From NCBI RefSeq assembly GCF_000350225.1, contig NW_005179142.1, positions 1 to 36,309 on the forward strand: 36,309 nt of DNA. Direction: 5' to 3'. The notes under the pieces were generated by a model that saw only the letters and a list, made by a program, of their open reading frames with translations, was not told where the DNA came from and searched no databases. Origin of the DNA: Chondrus crispus. Lineage: Eukaryota > Rhodophyta > Florideophyceae > Gigartinales > Gigartinaceae. Within the stretch, counting starts at the first letter, position 1. Each line of letters starts with the position of its first letter. The translations under genes were made by a program, and so were the position numbers. Shown here piece after piece: positions 1-10,202 of the stretch.

Positions 1-2160
1 AGTTCTCTTTCACCATGGTGCGCCCGATGGCCGTCTGCCTGGTGACCTCAGTTTCCGTCGCGTCCCTCGCGCAAGGGATCACAGCTGACCCCGGAGGGTT
101 TTCTTGCGGCTGGCTGAGGGCGGTACGCTCGATTGCCCGCTGCCCATCCCCATGCACGTCCCTTGCGCATATTCTTGAACCGAGGGTCTCTTCCCCTCTC
201 GATGTCCGACTCGTGCGTCGCGTCGGAGAGTACATTCCCCCTACGCGACGGCGGCTACTCGATCTCGTCCCACTAGTAGTCGCTCTCTTCGTCACAGTTC
301 GGAAGGTTGGCTAGGGCGCTCGAAGGATGCGATCCAATCGGCCGAAACCAGCGTCGCGCTTCTTTCGGTTGTTCTGGACGGTTCACGTCTGTCCGAGGAA
401 GTAGACGTGACGGGGTTATTGTTAGCGGCATTTGACCCCGTCGGTCTTCCTCTTCACGGCGGATCAGCGGCGGGAGGCGGCGTGGTAGCGCGCGGGAAAT
501 GACTCCTCCGTGGGTCCGCGTGCGCCGGTACGATCGGACGCTCGAGGACGCTCCTCCCTTCACACCCCCGCCGGTGCGGCCAGTGCTCGATTCGGTCGTT
601 CGTTCTCTCCCCTCGTCCGGGTGGGGGCTCAGTTCCTTTTAGCAAGACCCCTTTACAGGTCTCCCGCTAGGACGTACTGTCTGTCAAGTATGCCGGCGTC
701 GTTTACCTCCAAGGGCCGTCCTCGGAGCGGCCGCCGGTTCGTCGGGTCCGTCCCCGAAGCGTCCCGATCTTTTGGGGTGCTGTTCTTGGCTCGTAGACGG
801 CGCGGCGTGCGGGCGGCGCCGTGCCACGTCTTCCCGGACGGAATTCGCCTCGGTCGCGCGTCCCGGGTCTCCTTTGGGTCTTCGTCTCGTACGTTAGGCC
901 TGGTGCGACCGGTGTCCTGTATGCGGGAAATCGAAGGAGACGTGCGAAGCGCAGTGGAGATGTTAGAGGCGTCAGCTGTCGGGGGTTCGCGTTCTACCGC
1001 GCCCCTCGCCTTCGACGGCGGGGTGGGGCGCGGTCTCGCACGCGCGAGAGCAGCTCGCGGGAGAACGGCTCGGGCATCTCGCGCGAGTAGTACGCGGCCG
1101 GATGCGTGCGGAGGTGACTGTGGGGAAAGCCGTTCGGTTGGCTTGGGGGTGCCGGCGCCGGGATTGCGCGGCGTCCGTTTGTCGTATTCGCACCTTCCTC
1201 TCCTTCGGTGAGGGGGCGGACTTGTGCACCTCCTGTCCGGTACCCGTTGTACCCTAGCTCAGCGCCGTCGGCCTTCTCCTTGCTTTTGGTATGGCGTACA
1301 GTACCCCCGTGTGCCCTGCACGTGCTGGTGTAATTGCCACCGTTGATTTTCCGTTATTTTAGTGGGGTCATGGCGGGGTGATTTGGTGATGACGCAACCG
1401 GTGTTGGCGCATGGCGCGCACTCGCTCACGTGCCACGTTCTCCTCCCCCGTAATTTTCCCTATTATGGGGCATGTGTCGGCGGCGGTTTTGGGGTGTATC
1501 GCGTCTGTGCGCATATACTGGTGCCCCTCAGGCTGAGTTGCTTTCGCTTACCCCCCCTTCCATAACTATCCTCGCTACTGCTGTGGCGAATGCAGCCTCG
1601 CTCGTCTGTGCACCTGCCGACGCGTTTTGCGCGCTTCCTCGCGCACGACCCACACCGGGAGGGTCATGATCCGGTCTTCTGCCGGGCTCTCCGACACGGA
1701 TGCTGATTGAAAGCTCGACGTGAGCCTCCCCCGTCTCGGTTATACTGAGACCAAAGCGACGGGCATTCTTGGTCGCTTACTCTTCCCACCGAGGGCTCTC
1801 GTGATCCCACTGTTGATCTCCTCGTTCGTCGGGCGCCCCTCCCCGCCGTGGTTGCTGGACTTAACGGATCGTCCGGCAATCCTGTTCGGGGGCGGGTCGT
1901 CCGACTTTTCCGATCCGAACCGGGTTTCGCGGTCCTCGTAATGTCGGTCATTACGAGGGCCCAACATTTTTTCAGGCAGTTCGTACTGCCCTGTTCTTAT
2001 GTCTCGCGTCCTTGACGTCCGAGAAGTCAAGACGACTTGACTTGAACGCGTCCCCGGCTGTGACTCTCCGATAGGGTCCGCCGACCTCCTTCGCTTCCCG
2101 TTTTAGTCTGTTCGTGCAGGCTGGGGTTAATCCGCGAAGGAGCGGTTGAGGGCCCCCCCC
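1..2160 (-). other. GC-rich noncoding stretch, probably 3' region of element 1
   Basis: I see no convincing gene here. The open frames on both strands give low-complexity Arg/Ser/Pro-rich translations without recognisable motifs. The sequence directly follows the integrase stop of element 1 and has the same style (GC-rich, short perfect inverted repeats). Examples are a 10-bp stem with a 5-nt loop at 1934-1958 and an 8-bp stem at 2024-2043. I looked for a copy of the 670-bp LTR seen at 9533-10202 and found none, so the 3' LTR must lie left of the window or be lost. The assignment to the element is by adjacency and composition only. Confidence 0.4.
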
Positions 2161-3777
2161 TTAAGCGTGAACGTCCGCGTTCACGGTTTGGGTGAGGTCT
2201 CTGCCGGTACGTCTCCGGAGGCGTTGGGCGTAACGAGACACCAACTCCTCCGGGACGTGAGTCCGCGCAGTCCAAGTGGGCGCGTCGTAATCCGCCCACT
2301 TGATGAGGAACTCCGTAGTTCCATCTTCCATAACTCGATGTCTCAGTAGCCGTTCGACGGCATACTGCGTCCCCGCGGTGACCTTATCGGCGAGGTCTCC
2401 CGGGGTCGTCGTACTTGCTCGTGGCGCGTCTATCGGAGACGGCGCGTACACGCAGCGGTCGGCGGAGACTCGCTCGGTGACCCCATCACGATCGATCGTG
2501 ATGGTTCGGCGGTCGTTGGCGAGCACGCGGTAGGGTCCGACAGCGGGCGAAGCGAGCTTGTTTGATGTCTTAGCCCCATCGGTGGGGTTGAGATATACGT
2601 ATTCTCCGGGACGGAGCCGGGAATTAATACGTCGTATGCGCTTATCGAAGTCGCGCTTGTAGCGAGCCTGCGTCCGGCGCAGGCTCCCGTAGGCCTTCTG
2701 GATAGTCGAATCCAAGGTCTTGAGGAACTCGGCACGTTGGTTCCCCCTATCGGAAGGGGGCGCGTCGCCGTCCGCCCGTCGGAGAGAGAACTCCGGCGGT
2801 GGCCTGCTGAGCACGAGCTCAAACGGCGTGGTGCGTGTGGTGCGATGTACGTGGGAGTTGTACGCATACGTAAGCGGCCCCACGTACACATCCCAGTCGT
2901 CCTGGTGTTCACCCACGTAGTTCCGCAGCATCGAGGCGATTGTTCGGTTATAACGCTCGACTTGCCCGTTCGTCTGGGGATGGTACGCCGAAGTGTACAA
3001 ATTCGTTATCCCCAGAACGCGGCACGTGCTGTGGAAGAACTGGGCATTAAACTGAGGGCCGTTGTCCGAAAGCAACGTGCGAGGGACGCCATACTTGAAC
3101 ACCCACGAGTCGCAGAACGCAACTGCGACCGTGTGCGCTGTTATCGTGCGGAGCGCAACGACTTGCGTTAGCTTACTGAAGCGGTCCGTGATCACGAGCA
3201 GGAACCGTTTTCCTGTCTTCGTCTTGGGGAGCGGCCCCAAGATGTCGATCGCGAGGCTCTCGAGGGGCCTCGTAGCTGGAAACAATCTCAATCGGTTGAG
3301 ATGTTTCCTCAGCTTCACCCGGTTCATCGCGCAGGTTCGACACCCTCGCACCGTGGCTGCGACGTCCGCAGCCAGGTGGGGCCAGTAGTACTCGCGTCGA
3401 AGTGCGTAGTACATACGGTTCTGGCCCGAGTGCCCCGCGATGGCCGGGTTGTGGCACAGGCGAAGGAGCCTGGCGCGGAGCGTCCGAGGCACCACGACCT
3501 GAACGATATCAGGGTCGAAGGGGTGTCTCCGTTTGAGCACCCCTTGGCGGTCCTCGAAGAACGCGGAGTCCCGGGACTCTGACTGTCGTGCCAAAACGGT
3601 TTGGCAGAAGTCATCCACGCGTTGCTCCTCGGCTATCTCCTCTATCGTAAGAGGGGCCGGAAGGTCGTCCTGCGGTGGGGCGACCGGGGAGTCGAGCGCG
3701 CCAGCCTCGGGGTCTTCGGCGCGCTGGATGTCGGCGGCGTCGAACTCGTCGTTCTCCTCCCAAAACGAATTGGGTCC
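2161..3777 (-). CDS. Integrase with C-terminal chromodomain (pol, second half)
   Basis: This inserts element cDNA into the host chromosome. The frame is the same as the upstream protease-RT-RNase H part, from which it is separated only by a TAA at 3778-3780. An initiator ATG is therefore not expected, and the first 53 codons (3619-3777) are an acidic linker. In order I see an H2C2 zinc finger (CHNP...GHSG, then CRTC), then the catalytic core with its three acidic residues in AIDILGP, SDNGPQF and GQVERYN. A GPY-like region follows (PAVGPYRVL). The C-terminus is a chromodomain (YAVERLLRHRV, then EFLIKWADY), which in chromoviruses guides insertion to modified histones. The ORF ends with TAA at 2161-2163. 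It appears intact apart from the upstream stop. Confidence 0.93.
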   Translation of the reverse strand, partial: GPNSFWEENDEFDAADIQRAEDPEAGALDSPVAPPQDDLPAPLTIEEIAEEQRVDDFCQTVLARQSESRDSAFFEDRQGVLKRRHPFDPDIVQVVVPRTLRARLLRLCHNPAIAGHSGQNRMYYALRREYYWPHLAADVAATVRGCRTCAMNRVKLRKHLNRLRLFPATRPLESLAIDILGPLPKTKTGKRFLLVITDRFSKLTQVVALRTITAHTVAVAFCDSWVFKYGVPRTLLSDNGPQFNAQFFHSTCRVLGITNLYTSAYHPQTNGQVERYNRTIASMLRNYVGEHQDDWDVYVGPLTYAYNSHVHRTTRTTPFELVLSRPPPEFSLRRADGDAPPSDRGNQRAEFLKTLDSTIQKAYGSLRRTQARYKRDFDKRIRRINSRLRPGEYVYLNPTDGAKTSNKLASPAVGPYRVLANDRRTITIDRDGVTERVSADRCVYAPSPIDAPRASTTTPGDLADKVTAGTQYAVERLLRHRVMEDGTTEFLIKWADYDAPTWTARTHVPEELVSRYAQRLRRRTGRDLTQTVNADVHA

Positions 3778-6700
3778 TTAGAGAGCGGGGGCTTCGTCGT
3801 CACCTCGCGGTTCGTCGCGCGTCCGTGCGCGCGACCTTGTTCGGGCTTCGGCTTGATTCCGTGTCGTCACGAAGACATGGACGGCCTGATGATCACAGCT
3901 CGCGGTACAAGCGTGGTCCGCGAGCTCGTTCGATACGTCTCGAACTGTCGTGCCCCCGTCGAAAGTGGGGATGTCGTCATCCACCTCGACGGTGGAGCGA
4001 AGGTCATCGGCGACCTTTGGCGACACGAGTCGTGACAGGGCATCGGGCACCTGATGCACGCGTCCGGGGCGGTACTGAATGGTGAAATCGTATTCAGCCA
4101 GACGTAGCCGCCACCGGGTGAGTCTTCCGGAACTCTCGGTGAGGGACATGAGCCATCGGAGGGCGTCATGGTCCGTCCGTACGGTGAACTTCGTGCCTTC
4201 TACGTACGGCCGTAGTGTGCGGACGGCCCACACTACGGCGAAGCACTCGCGTTCGGTAGCGCTGTAGTTGCGCTCACTATCGGACAGTGAGTACGACCAA
4301 TACCCCACGGGGCGCCAGTCGTTCGGCTCTTCGTGCTCCTGAAGTAAGGTGCAGCCGAGTTGGTAGGCACTCGCGTCGGTGTCTATCATGTACGGACGAC
4401 CGTGCCGGGGCAACGCGAGGATCGGCGGAGCGATCATGCACTTCTTAAGGTTCTCGAACGCCTGAAGTTGCAGCTCCGTGGGGTTATAGAAATCGGGATC
4501 CGAATCCTTGCGCGTCATGTCGGTCAGAGGACGTGCAATCTTAGCGAACCCCTTAACGAATCGGCGATATACGTTACACGCCCCGAGGAACGAGCGCATT
4601 TGCGTCAACGTCCTCGGGAACGTGAACGTCTTGAAAGCGTCGGCCGCCGTATCGGCCACGCTCAACTTGCCTGGGGAGATGACGTGCCCCAGGTAGTGCA
4701 CCTTCGGTCGGAAGAAGCTGCACTTCTTGAGCTTAAGGGAGATACCGGAACTCCGCAGTAAGCTCAAGACGGTATCGAGATGCCTCGCGTGTTCTCCGTG
4801 CGTACGGGAGAACACGATCACGTCGTCGAGATAGACGAGGCATATTTGCCAGCGGACTCCGGAGAGTATTATGTCGAGCGCACGTTGGAAGGTGGCCGGT
4901 GCCCCTTTGAGTCCAAACGGCATGCGCAAGTGTCGAAACGTGCCCATGTGCGTCGTAAACGTGGTCTTATCCCGGTCTTCCGGAGCGACCGGGATCTGCC
5001 AATAACCGGAATTGCAGTCCAACGTGGTGAAGACGGCTGCATCTCCTAACGAGTCGATGCAGTCGTCCATCCGTGGCAGCGGATACGAATCCGCTGCGGT
5101 TTTCGCGTTGAGACGCCGGTAGTCTACGCAGAACCGAAGAGAGCCGTCTTTCTTCGGTACGAGCACCACCGGGGACGCCCACTCGGTGCTCGCGGGTTCG
5201 ATAACCCCTGCGTTCAACATCTTGTTGACCTCCTTCGCAACCATTTCGCGCATGGCCGGGCCCTTCCGATAGGGCATAGAACGAATCGGTTTCGTTCCCG
5301 GTTCGAGAGGGATGCGGTGCTCCGTGGCTTGGATCGTCCCAAGCGCACCGCTCCACAGACTCGAGTGCTTACGGAGCATCTCGAGCACGTGGCCACGGAG
5401 CTTGTCGTCATCGATGTATGACAGGTTGATCTCTTTTTCCCAATCCATCGGTGGATTTTCGGGATCCTTTTGCTGGGGGAGTACAGTACCCCTCGCCGTC
5501 GGTTGGCCTAAAGGTGACCGTTCGACCGGGTCGACCCCCTTGCCCCCGGCGGTGGTCTCATCGTCGGAGTTGGATCGGCCAACTCCTACCCCACCGACTT
5601 GATCGGTCAAGTCGGTCAGGTGTAGCGCGTGCGCGATCCCCTCGGCGACCTTACGTTCGGGAGTGAGGATCGCGAGGGGGTTGCGCTTCGCGTATCCCAC
5701 GACGGTGTGCTTCGGAAGCCTTCTTTCTCGTCGTGAGAAATTCGCGACGATGACGTCGAAGGTCTGATTCGGTAGGACCTCCGCGACGCCATTCGTCAGC
5801 CTCACTCCATGTCGGTGTTGGAGTGAGGGCTTGGGTTCCAGGAACACGAGGCCCCTCCCCGCGGTTGTCACACGCACGCGGGCTTGTGACATCGCGGGGA
5901 TGGTAACCCAGCGGGCGATTCGGATCGCTTGCGGGGCCTCCTCGCGTACGTCTGGCCGACCCGTGTGTCGCCCGTGTCGCCTGGTAGGGGGGGTCGACTC
6001 CCCCTTTCCGTCAACGATGGCGACAGAACCGCCTTGGCGTAGCTCCATTCGTTGGGCTTCGATGTCGATACATCGCACGTGCGTATCGATGAAGGCCGTG
6101 CCGAGGAGGACCGGCACGGCGAGCTGGTCCGCAACTACGAACGGAATTCGGAACACCGTGTTCCTCAACCGCACCGCCAGGCGGACGACGGCCGAAAGCT
6201 TGAGGGGGTTGCTATTCGCGCCTGCCAATCGTGGCAGAGGTGCGTCGTGCACGACGTAACGCGTCCAATCGGGGGGAAGGTCGGCCTTCCTCACCAGATT
6301 ATACCCCGAGCACGTATCAACAGCGATCGTGCGGGGTTTAAATGCATTTCCCTCGGTGGCTATCGAGCCGAGGACGTTGTAGATCTTCGACGTCATAAGG
6401 CAAATGACGCCGTCGACAACCTTCGGGGCGACCTTATCGGTGAGGTCGTTCCGTCGGGGCCCTCGGTTTCGGTGCTGGCCCCGCTTGCGTTTCCTTCTCC
6501 CCCTTCCTTGGGGCGTCCGCGGGTCAGTGACGCCCCTCGGATTACTGGAGTCCGTACGACACGGACCTCTCTCCGGCGACCTTGGGCTCGCGGGAGTCAG
6601 GGGGTCGACCGAATCTTTTCGGTCGTCGTTGCCCTCGTCGCCATCGTTACGCCTCACCGGGACGTCGGCTGTCCCGGTGTCTTGTTTTCCTAACGTCGGG

Positions 6701-6897
6701 CCTTCGGAGGCCTCGACGTGCGCTCCCTCCTGTATCGGCATTACAGGAGCTCCCGTGCCCGCCTCCGGAAGCGGGGGATGTATTATCGGACAATACCCCC
6801 CGTGTCCTTGGCGAGCACGCGGGGTCGGGTCTTGTTCGTGGGGAAAAGACGGCTCACGCGACCGCGTGTACGTAACCGTCTTTACCCTTTTTTCGAA
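3778..6897 (-). CDS. Protease, reverse transcriptase and RNase H (pol, first half)
   Basis: This makes and matures the element cDNA. The open frame starts after a TAG at 6898-6900, and the first ATG is at 6741. Counting from that ATG, the domains are: a basic Arg-rich stretch (80-100); an aspartic protease with DTCSG at 142-146 in place of the usual DTG/DSG; a fingers motif VPKKDGSLRFCVDYR; the RT catalytic YLDD at 637-640; and RNase H with TDAS near 788-791. The first 52 codons upstream of the ATG are open, which fits expression as a Gag-Pol fusion by a -1 shift at the A6 run (6888-6893). The frame ends in TAA at 3778-3780, then stays open into the integrase. The stop is therefore probably an inactivating mutation in the RNase H-integrase linker. 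Confidence 0.93.
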   Translation of the reverse strand, partial: FEKRVKTVTYTRSREPSFPHEQDPTPRARQGHGGYCPIIHPPLPEAGTGAPVMPIQEGAHVEASEGPTLGKQDTGTADVPVRRNDGDEGNDDRKDSVDPLTPASPRSPERGPCRTDSSNPRGVTDPRTPQGRGRRKRKRGQHRNRGPRRNDLTDKVAPKVVDGVICLMTSKIYNVLGSIATEGNAFKPRTIAVDTCSGYNLVRKADLPPDWTRYVVHDAPLPRLAGANSNPLKLSAVVRLAVRLRNTVFRIPFVVADQLAVPVLLGTAFIDTHVRCIDIEAQRMELRQGGSVAIVDGKGESTPPTRRHGRHTGRPDVREEAPQAIRIARWVTIPAMSQARVRVTTAGRGLVFLEPKPSLQHRHGVRLTNGVAEVLPNQTFDVIVANFSRRERRLPKHTVVGYAKRNPLAILTPERKVAEGIAHALHLTDLTDQVGGVGVGRSNSDDETTAGGKGVDPVERSPLGQPTARGTVLPQQKDPENPPMDWEKEINLSYIDDDKLRGHVLEMLRKHSSLWSGALGTIQATEHRIPLEPGTKPIRSMPYRKGPAMREMVAKEVNKMLNAGVIEPASTEWASPVVLVPKKDGSLRFCVDYRRLNAKTAADSYPLPRMDDCIDSLGDAAVFTTLDCNSGYWQIPVAPEDRDKTTFTTHMGTFRHLRMPFGLKGAPATFQRALDIILSGVRWQICLVYLDDVIVFSRTHGEHARHLDTVLSLLRSSGISLKLKKCSFFRPKVHYLGHVISPGKLSVADTAADAFKTFTFPRTLTQMRSFLGACNVYRRFVKGFAKIARPLTDMTRKDSDPDFYNPTELQLQAFENLKKCMIAPPILALPRHGRPYMIDTDASAYQLGCTLLQEHEEPNDWRPVGYWSYSLSDSERNYSATERECFAVVWAVRTLRPYVEGTKFTVRTDHDALRWLMSLTESSGRLTRWRLRLAEYDFTIQYRPGRVHQVPDALSRLVSPKVADDLRSTVEVDDDIPTFDGGTTVRDVSNELADHACTASCDHQAVHVFVTTRNQAEARTRSRARTRDEPRGDDEAPAL

Positions 6898-9452
6898 CTA
6901 CCCGTGCTATCGGAGCTAACCTCCTGGCTATTGACGGCCAGGTCCTCTTCCGGTAGCCGGTCGCGTGGGTCGGGACGACTCCCCCACTGCGGCTCGGCGG
7001 CCTTGGCGAAGTACTCCGGTACTTCCGGGCCTTGACCTGCGGCGTCCGGTCGTCGCAGGATATGGGGGACGAAGCGAGTCGGCTCTCATTCGTGACCCTC
7101 CGTGGGTAGAGGGTACGGATCCTCTACCCAGTCTTGCAGGTACATGATCGCATTTTGTACCTGTTGGGGTAACCGAGAACGGTCTCGGTCTCCTCTTTCT
7201 CCTTGTCGGGGGTACCTTGTGTCCGCCTGGCGATAGGCGGGTCGATCCCGACGGTCGACTTCGTTACGACTGTACCCGCCTCCACGGGGGGCGAAGCGTG
7301 CGCCCCCACCCGTTCGGTTCGGGAAACCTTGACGCGGGGGACGGCCCTCGCCCACCGCTTGCCGGAGGAGATTACGCGCACCGGGGCGCGTCTCCATCTG
7401 GTAGCGGTAGTTCCTGTACGCCGTGAACATCCGTTGTTCCGGCGACAGGAACGGGCACGCGTACATGGCATGCCCGTACGTACGGCATAGCCAGCACACG
7501 TACGCGCTGCCGTCCGTTGAGGCGAATGTCGCCGCGTGCCGCGCCTCCTCATCGGTGAGGAGGGGCACGCGAGGCGCTTCGCCTCCTGCATCTCGGCTCG
7601 ATATGTCGAGCTCTGCGACCCGGGGGTCTGTACCCCTTGCCATTCTTGGAGTGGCGGCGAAGGCGGTCGCGTAACTCGATGTCGTTCCGGTCGACATCGG
7701 TGAAGGGGTTCGTGCCCCCACGGGCCCTGCTCCTTGCGTAATGAGGACAGGGTCGGCCTGCCACTCATCCTCCCCGATATGGAGGGTCGAGGCGGGCGAA
7801 CTTGTCGCGGCGGACTTCGTAGTCCTGCCAGCCTTCCCTGCCGGTTTCGAATCCGGCAGAGGTAAACGGCGCCGAGCGCGGTACGTTGTACCTTCCGCCG
7901 TGGCGATACGGCGGATGGTCGGAAGATCGGTCTTCTGACTGCCTGGCAGCCTTTGCACAGTTTCGGATACTGCGGCACGGGTTGCCAGTGCAAGTCCCCG
8001 CACGAAGTAGTGCGCGAGGGACTGTTCGGAGAAGACTGCCGTGCATCGGAACGCGGCAGTCTCGAGTCGGTCAGCAAACGTGCTTTCCGTCTCATGCGAT
8101 TGCTGTCGCGCCGTAGCGACAGCGTCGTACGCTTCACCTAACACGTCGTCCGTGAGGTAGCGTTTTAAGAATTGATTCACAAGCCCCGGCCAGCTCACGT
8201 CGTCGTGGAGCTGGCCGGCGCGGAGGCCACGCATCGTATAACTCGTATACAGGCGCTCTGCGTCGCGCTCGAGGAAGTGCGCGAGGACTCGTACCGCAAC
8301 ACCTTCGGTCAGGTGTTGCGAGTTGAAGGTGATTCGGATATCCTTCAAGAACGGCAGCAGCTGGATCGGGTCGGTACCGTCGAAGCTGCGCATCGTGGGA
8401 CGGATCCCACGACAGCGTTGGACGTACTTCGCGATCCGTCCCGCGTCACCCGAGGTAACGAGCCTCGAGGTGTTGTCCAAGCGGTACATACGATAGTCAG
8501 CAACGGCGCTGAACTCTTGGATCATCGTATGTACCGGCTCGAGCCCGGGTTCAGCGGGACCCAGCGTGCCGAATGAGGTAACCGGTAGCGTACGGACGTC
8601 TACCGGACCTGGATGCTCGGCGTAACTCGCCGGCGGGTAGCCGCCCCAGCGGGGATCGACGGAGAACATCGGTTCTCCGGATCCGCGGGCGGCTCCTCCA
8701 CGGTCCTTTTCGTCCGCGTACGATACGCGGTCCACTTGCCGCCTACTTCCGGCGATAGGCGGCAAGGCTTGGGTCTCAGACGCGAAGTTCGCGTCTATCG
8801 GAGGACGGCTTCCTTCTGCAGTCCGACTGGTAGCGGCACCAGTCGGACGCCAACCCTCGGGGGCGGCGGCGCTCGGAGGTACGGTACCACCGGGCCCTCT
8901 CGAGGGGGCACCGGGTAGCCCTTCGGCCATGGTACGTTCCATGTCACGAGCACGACGACGAGTGGCGTCGAGCTCAGCGGAGAGGTGCGCGAACGCCCCC
9001 AATTGCTCTGCGGACGGAGAGGTTCGGTCCTGGGGTCGTCTCACCGAGGTCGGCCTCTCAGGGCGACCTTGCCCGGACGGTCCGGGCGAGGCGAAACGGG
9101 AGTCTTCGACGAGCACGATCCGCGAGTGTAACTCGTCGATCAGTGCTCGGAGATTCTCTAAGGACTGCGTCACTCTATCGAACCTCCCTTCACGCAGGGA
9201 GCGGAGTTCGGCCATGCATCGAGTGTATACATGGTCCGATACATCGATCCGAAGGGAAGTACGGACTTCCTCGATGTATTCGGCTATGCGTTCGAACATC
9301 GCCGCCGCTCTTTCCTCGGAGGATCCGAGCGACGGTTCGCGGTCACGAGGACCTGCGTCGCCGTCGCCCGACGGGGCGGATGGGGACTGCACAGCGGCCG
9401 GACTCAGATCCGCCGCTTCGGAGCGGATCGAGGGCTCAAACTCTTGGCTCAT
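6882..9452 (-). CDS. Gag polyprotein of element 1 (with in-frame TGA)
   Basis: This is the structural nucleocapsid precursor. The ATG at 9452 follows the LTR and primer-binding site by 66 nt. The first 788 codons end at a TGA (7086-7088), but the same frame continues open for a further 67 codons to TAA at 6882, right at the frameshift window. The TGA is thus either a mutation or a readthrough stop. The N-terminus is Ser/Pro/Arg-rich. The middle (about residues 310-510, DYRMYRLDN onward) is a capsid-like retrotransposon gag domain and aligns by eye with the gag of element 2. A CCHC zinc knuckle (CX2CX4HX4C) lies at residues 653-666, followed by an Arg/Gly-rich basic tail. The coding sequence holds many perfect short inverted repeats. 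Confidence 0.88.
6885..6897 (-). promoter_or_regulatory. Candidate -1 gag-pol frameshift site (A6 run)
   Basis: The gag frame is open down to a TAA at 6882-6884, apart from a TGA at 7086-7088. The pol frame opens just after the TAG at 6898-6900. The two frames are jointly open only in this 13-nt window, which on the sense strand reads TTCGAAAAAAGGG. A single -1 slip on the six A residues moves a ribosome, or RNA polymerase, from the gag to the pol frame. The phase is G.AAA.AAA, not the classical A.AAA.AAG, so simple homopolymer or transcriptional slippage is as plausible as tandem slippage. Confidence 0.55.
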
Positions 9453-9518
9453 CTCGACGCGATCGGTTCGCGGAGGGAAGCGGAGGTCTTCTCGGAGATC
9501 GGACTCCAGGGTCTTCTA

Positions 9519-9531
9519 GGTCGGGAGACCA
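9519..9531 (-). other. Primer-binding site of element 1
   Basis: On the sense (minus) strand the sequence TGGTCTCCCGACC follows the CA end of the LTR after a single G. Primer-binding sites of LTR elements begin with TGG, complementary to the CCA tail of a tRNA. I could not assign the tRNA species. Confidence 0.6.
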
Positions 9532-9532
9532 C

Positions 9533-10202
9533 TGTAGCATAAACACCCCCAGCGGAGAGGGGTGTATGCACAGCTCGACGTAGACCCCGTCCGAACGGGA
9601 AGACGGGGGTGAAGCGGGACACCAGCCAACGGCACCGGGCAGCGGGCCCGGGTAGCGTGGTAGAGCGGGAACGGGGAGGACGCCGGTACGCGCGAGCGGT
9701 TCGGCGCCTCGACGCCCCGGCGCGGTACTGGGTGACGATCCAGTACCGACGGGCGGAGGCGGAGCCGGCTCGTGGGCGTACCGCGCGCGTCCTCAACCCG
9801 CGCTCGGTGCCGCTCTAAGGTAGTTAGCGAACGCTACCTTAGAATAAGCGGGAAGTCGGACCTTGACGGTCGGTGGGTGACAAGTCCCTGCTTGTCCTCC
9901 TCCACCGCCGCCGGTCCGCTCCATATTTAATGTACATAATAACCTATCATAATAGTACAGTACCGATGTACTGTAGCGACGTACTGTAGCGATCGGTCGA
10001 CACTGTAATACTGTCAGCCAGCGGGGCTGACAGTACACGTGTGTGCGCGCACTTCGTTCCGCGCATACACGTGTACACGTGCCCACCCTGTACTCAGGGG
10101 TACACGTGGTGGTACTGTAGAGCATCGAGCTCTACAGTAACCGATCCGATTCTGAGTTGATCTAATCTAAGATAAAGCCCCAGGGGGGGGGGTTATACTA
10201 CA
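9533..10202 (-). repeat. 5' LTR of element 1 (670 bp)
   Basis: On the minus strand it starts TGTAGTATAAC and ends GCTACA. The ends form a short imperfect terminal inverted repeat of the TG...CA type, and a primer-binding site follows. The 5' (U3) side carries repeated CACGTG and TACAGTA/TACTGTA motifs, and inverted repeats such as GTACTGG/CCAGTAC around 9725-9746. The 5' boundary lies inside the gag frame of element 2, and the last residues of that ORF (VV, then TAA) are read from the LTR. The adjacent 5-bp host side is TCCAC (10203-10207), the expected target-duplication sequence. The partner copy would be beyond the left end. Confidence 0.8.

Larger units (their letters stand above)
2161..10202 (-). 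mobile_element. Ty3/gypsy LTR retrotransposon with chromodomain (element 1), 3' end outside window
   Basis: Reading right to left, the order is 5' LTR, primer-binding site, gag, aspartic protease, reverse transcriptase, RNase H, integrase, chromodomain. That is the Ty3/gypsy (Metaviridae) order, and the chromodomain places it near the chromoviruses. Gag and pol are in different frames that overlap by only 13 nt. There are just two in-frame stops (TGA at 7086-7088 in gag, TAA at 3778-3780 in pol) over about 7.3 kb, so the copy is young or recently inactivated. Its LTR begins inside the gag of element 2, so it inserted after element 2. Confidence 0.9.

Noticed and set aside
510..1211. A 233-codon plus-strand ORF near the left end as a possible extra (env-like) gene
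   Set aside because: It is antisense to element 1, Arg/Ser-rich with no hydrophobic segments or motifs, and overlapped by equally open frames on both strands. That is typical of GC-rich noncoding DNA.
1735..1750. A TATAAC-containing word that could mark the 3' LTR of element 1
   Set aside because: The terminal TGT is missing and the following sequence does not align with the 5' LTR beyond a few bases.
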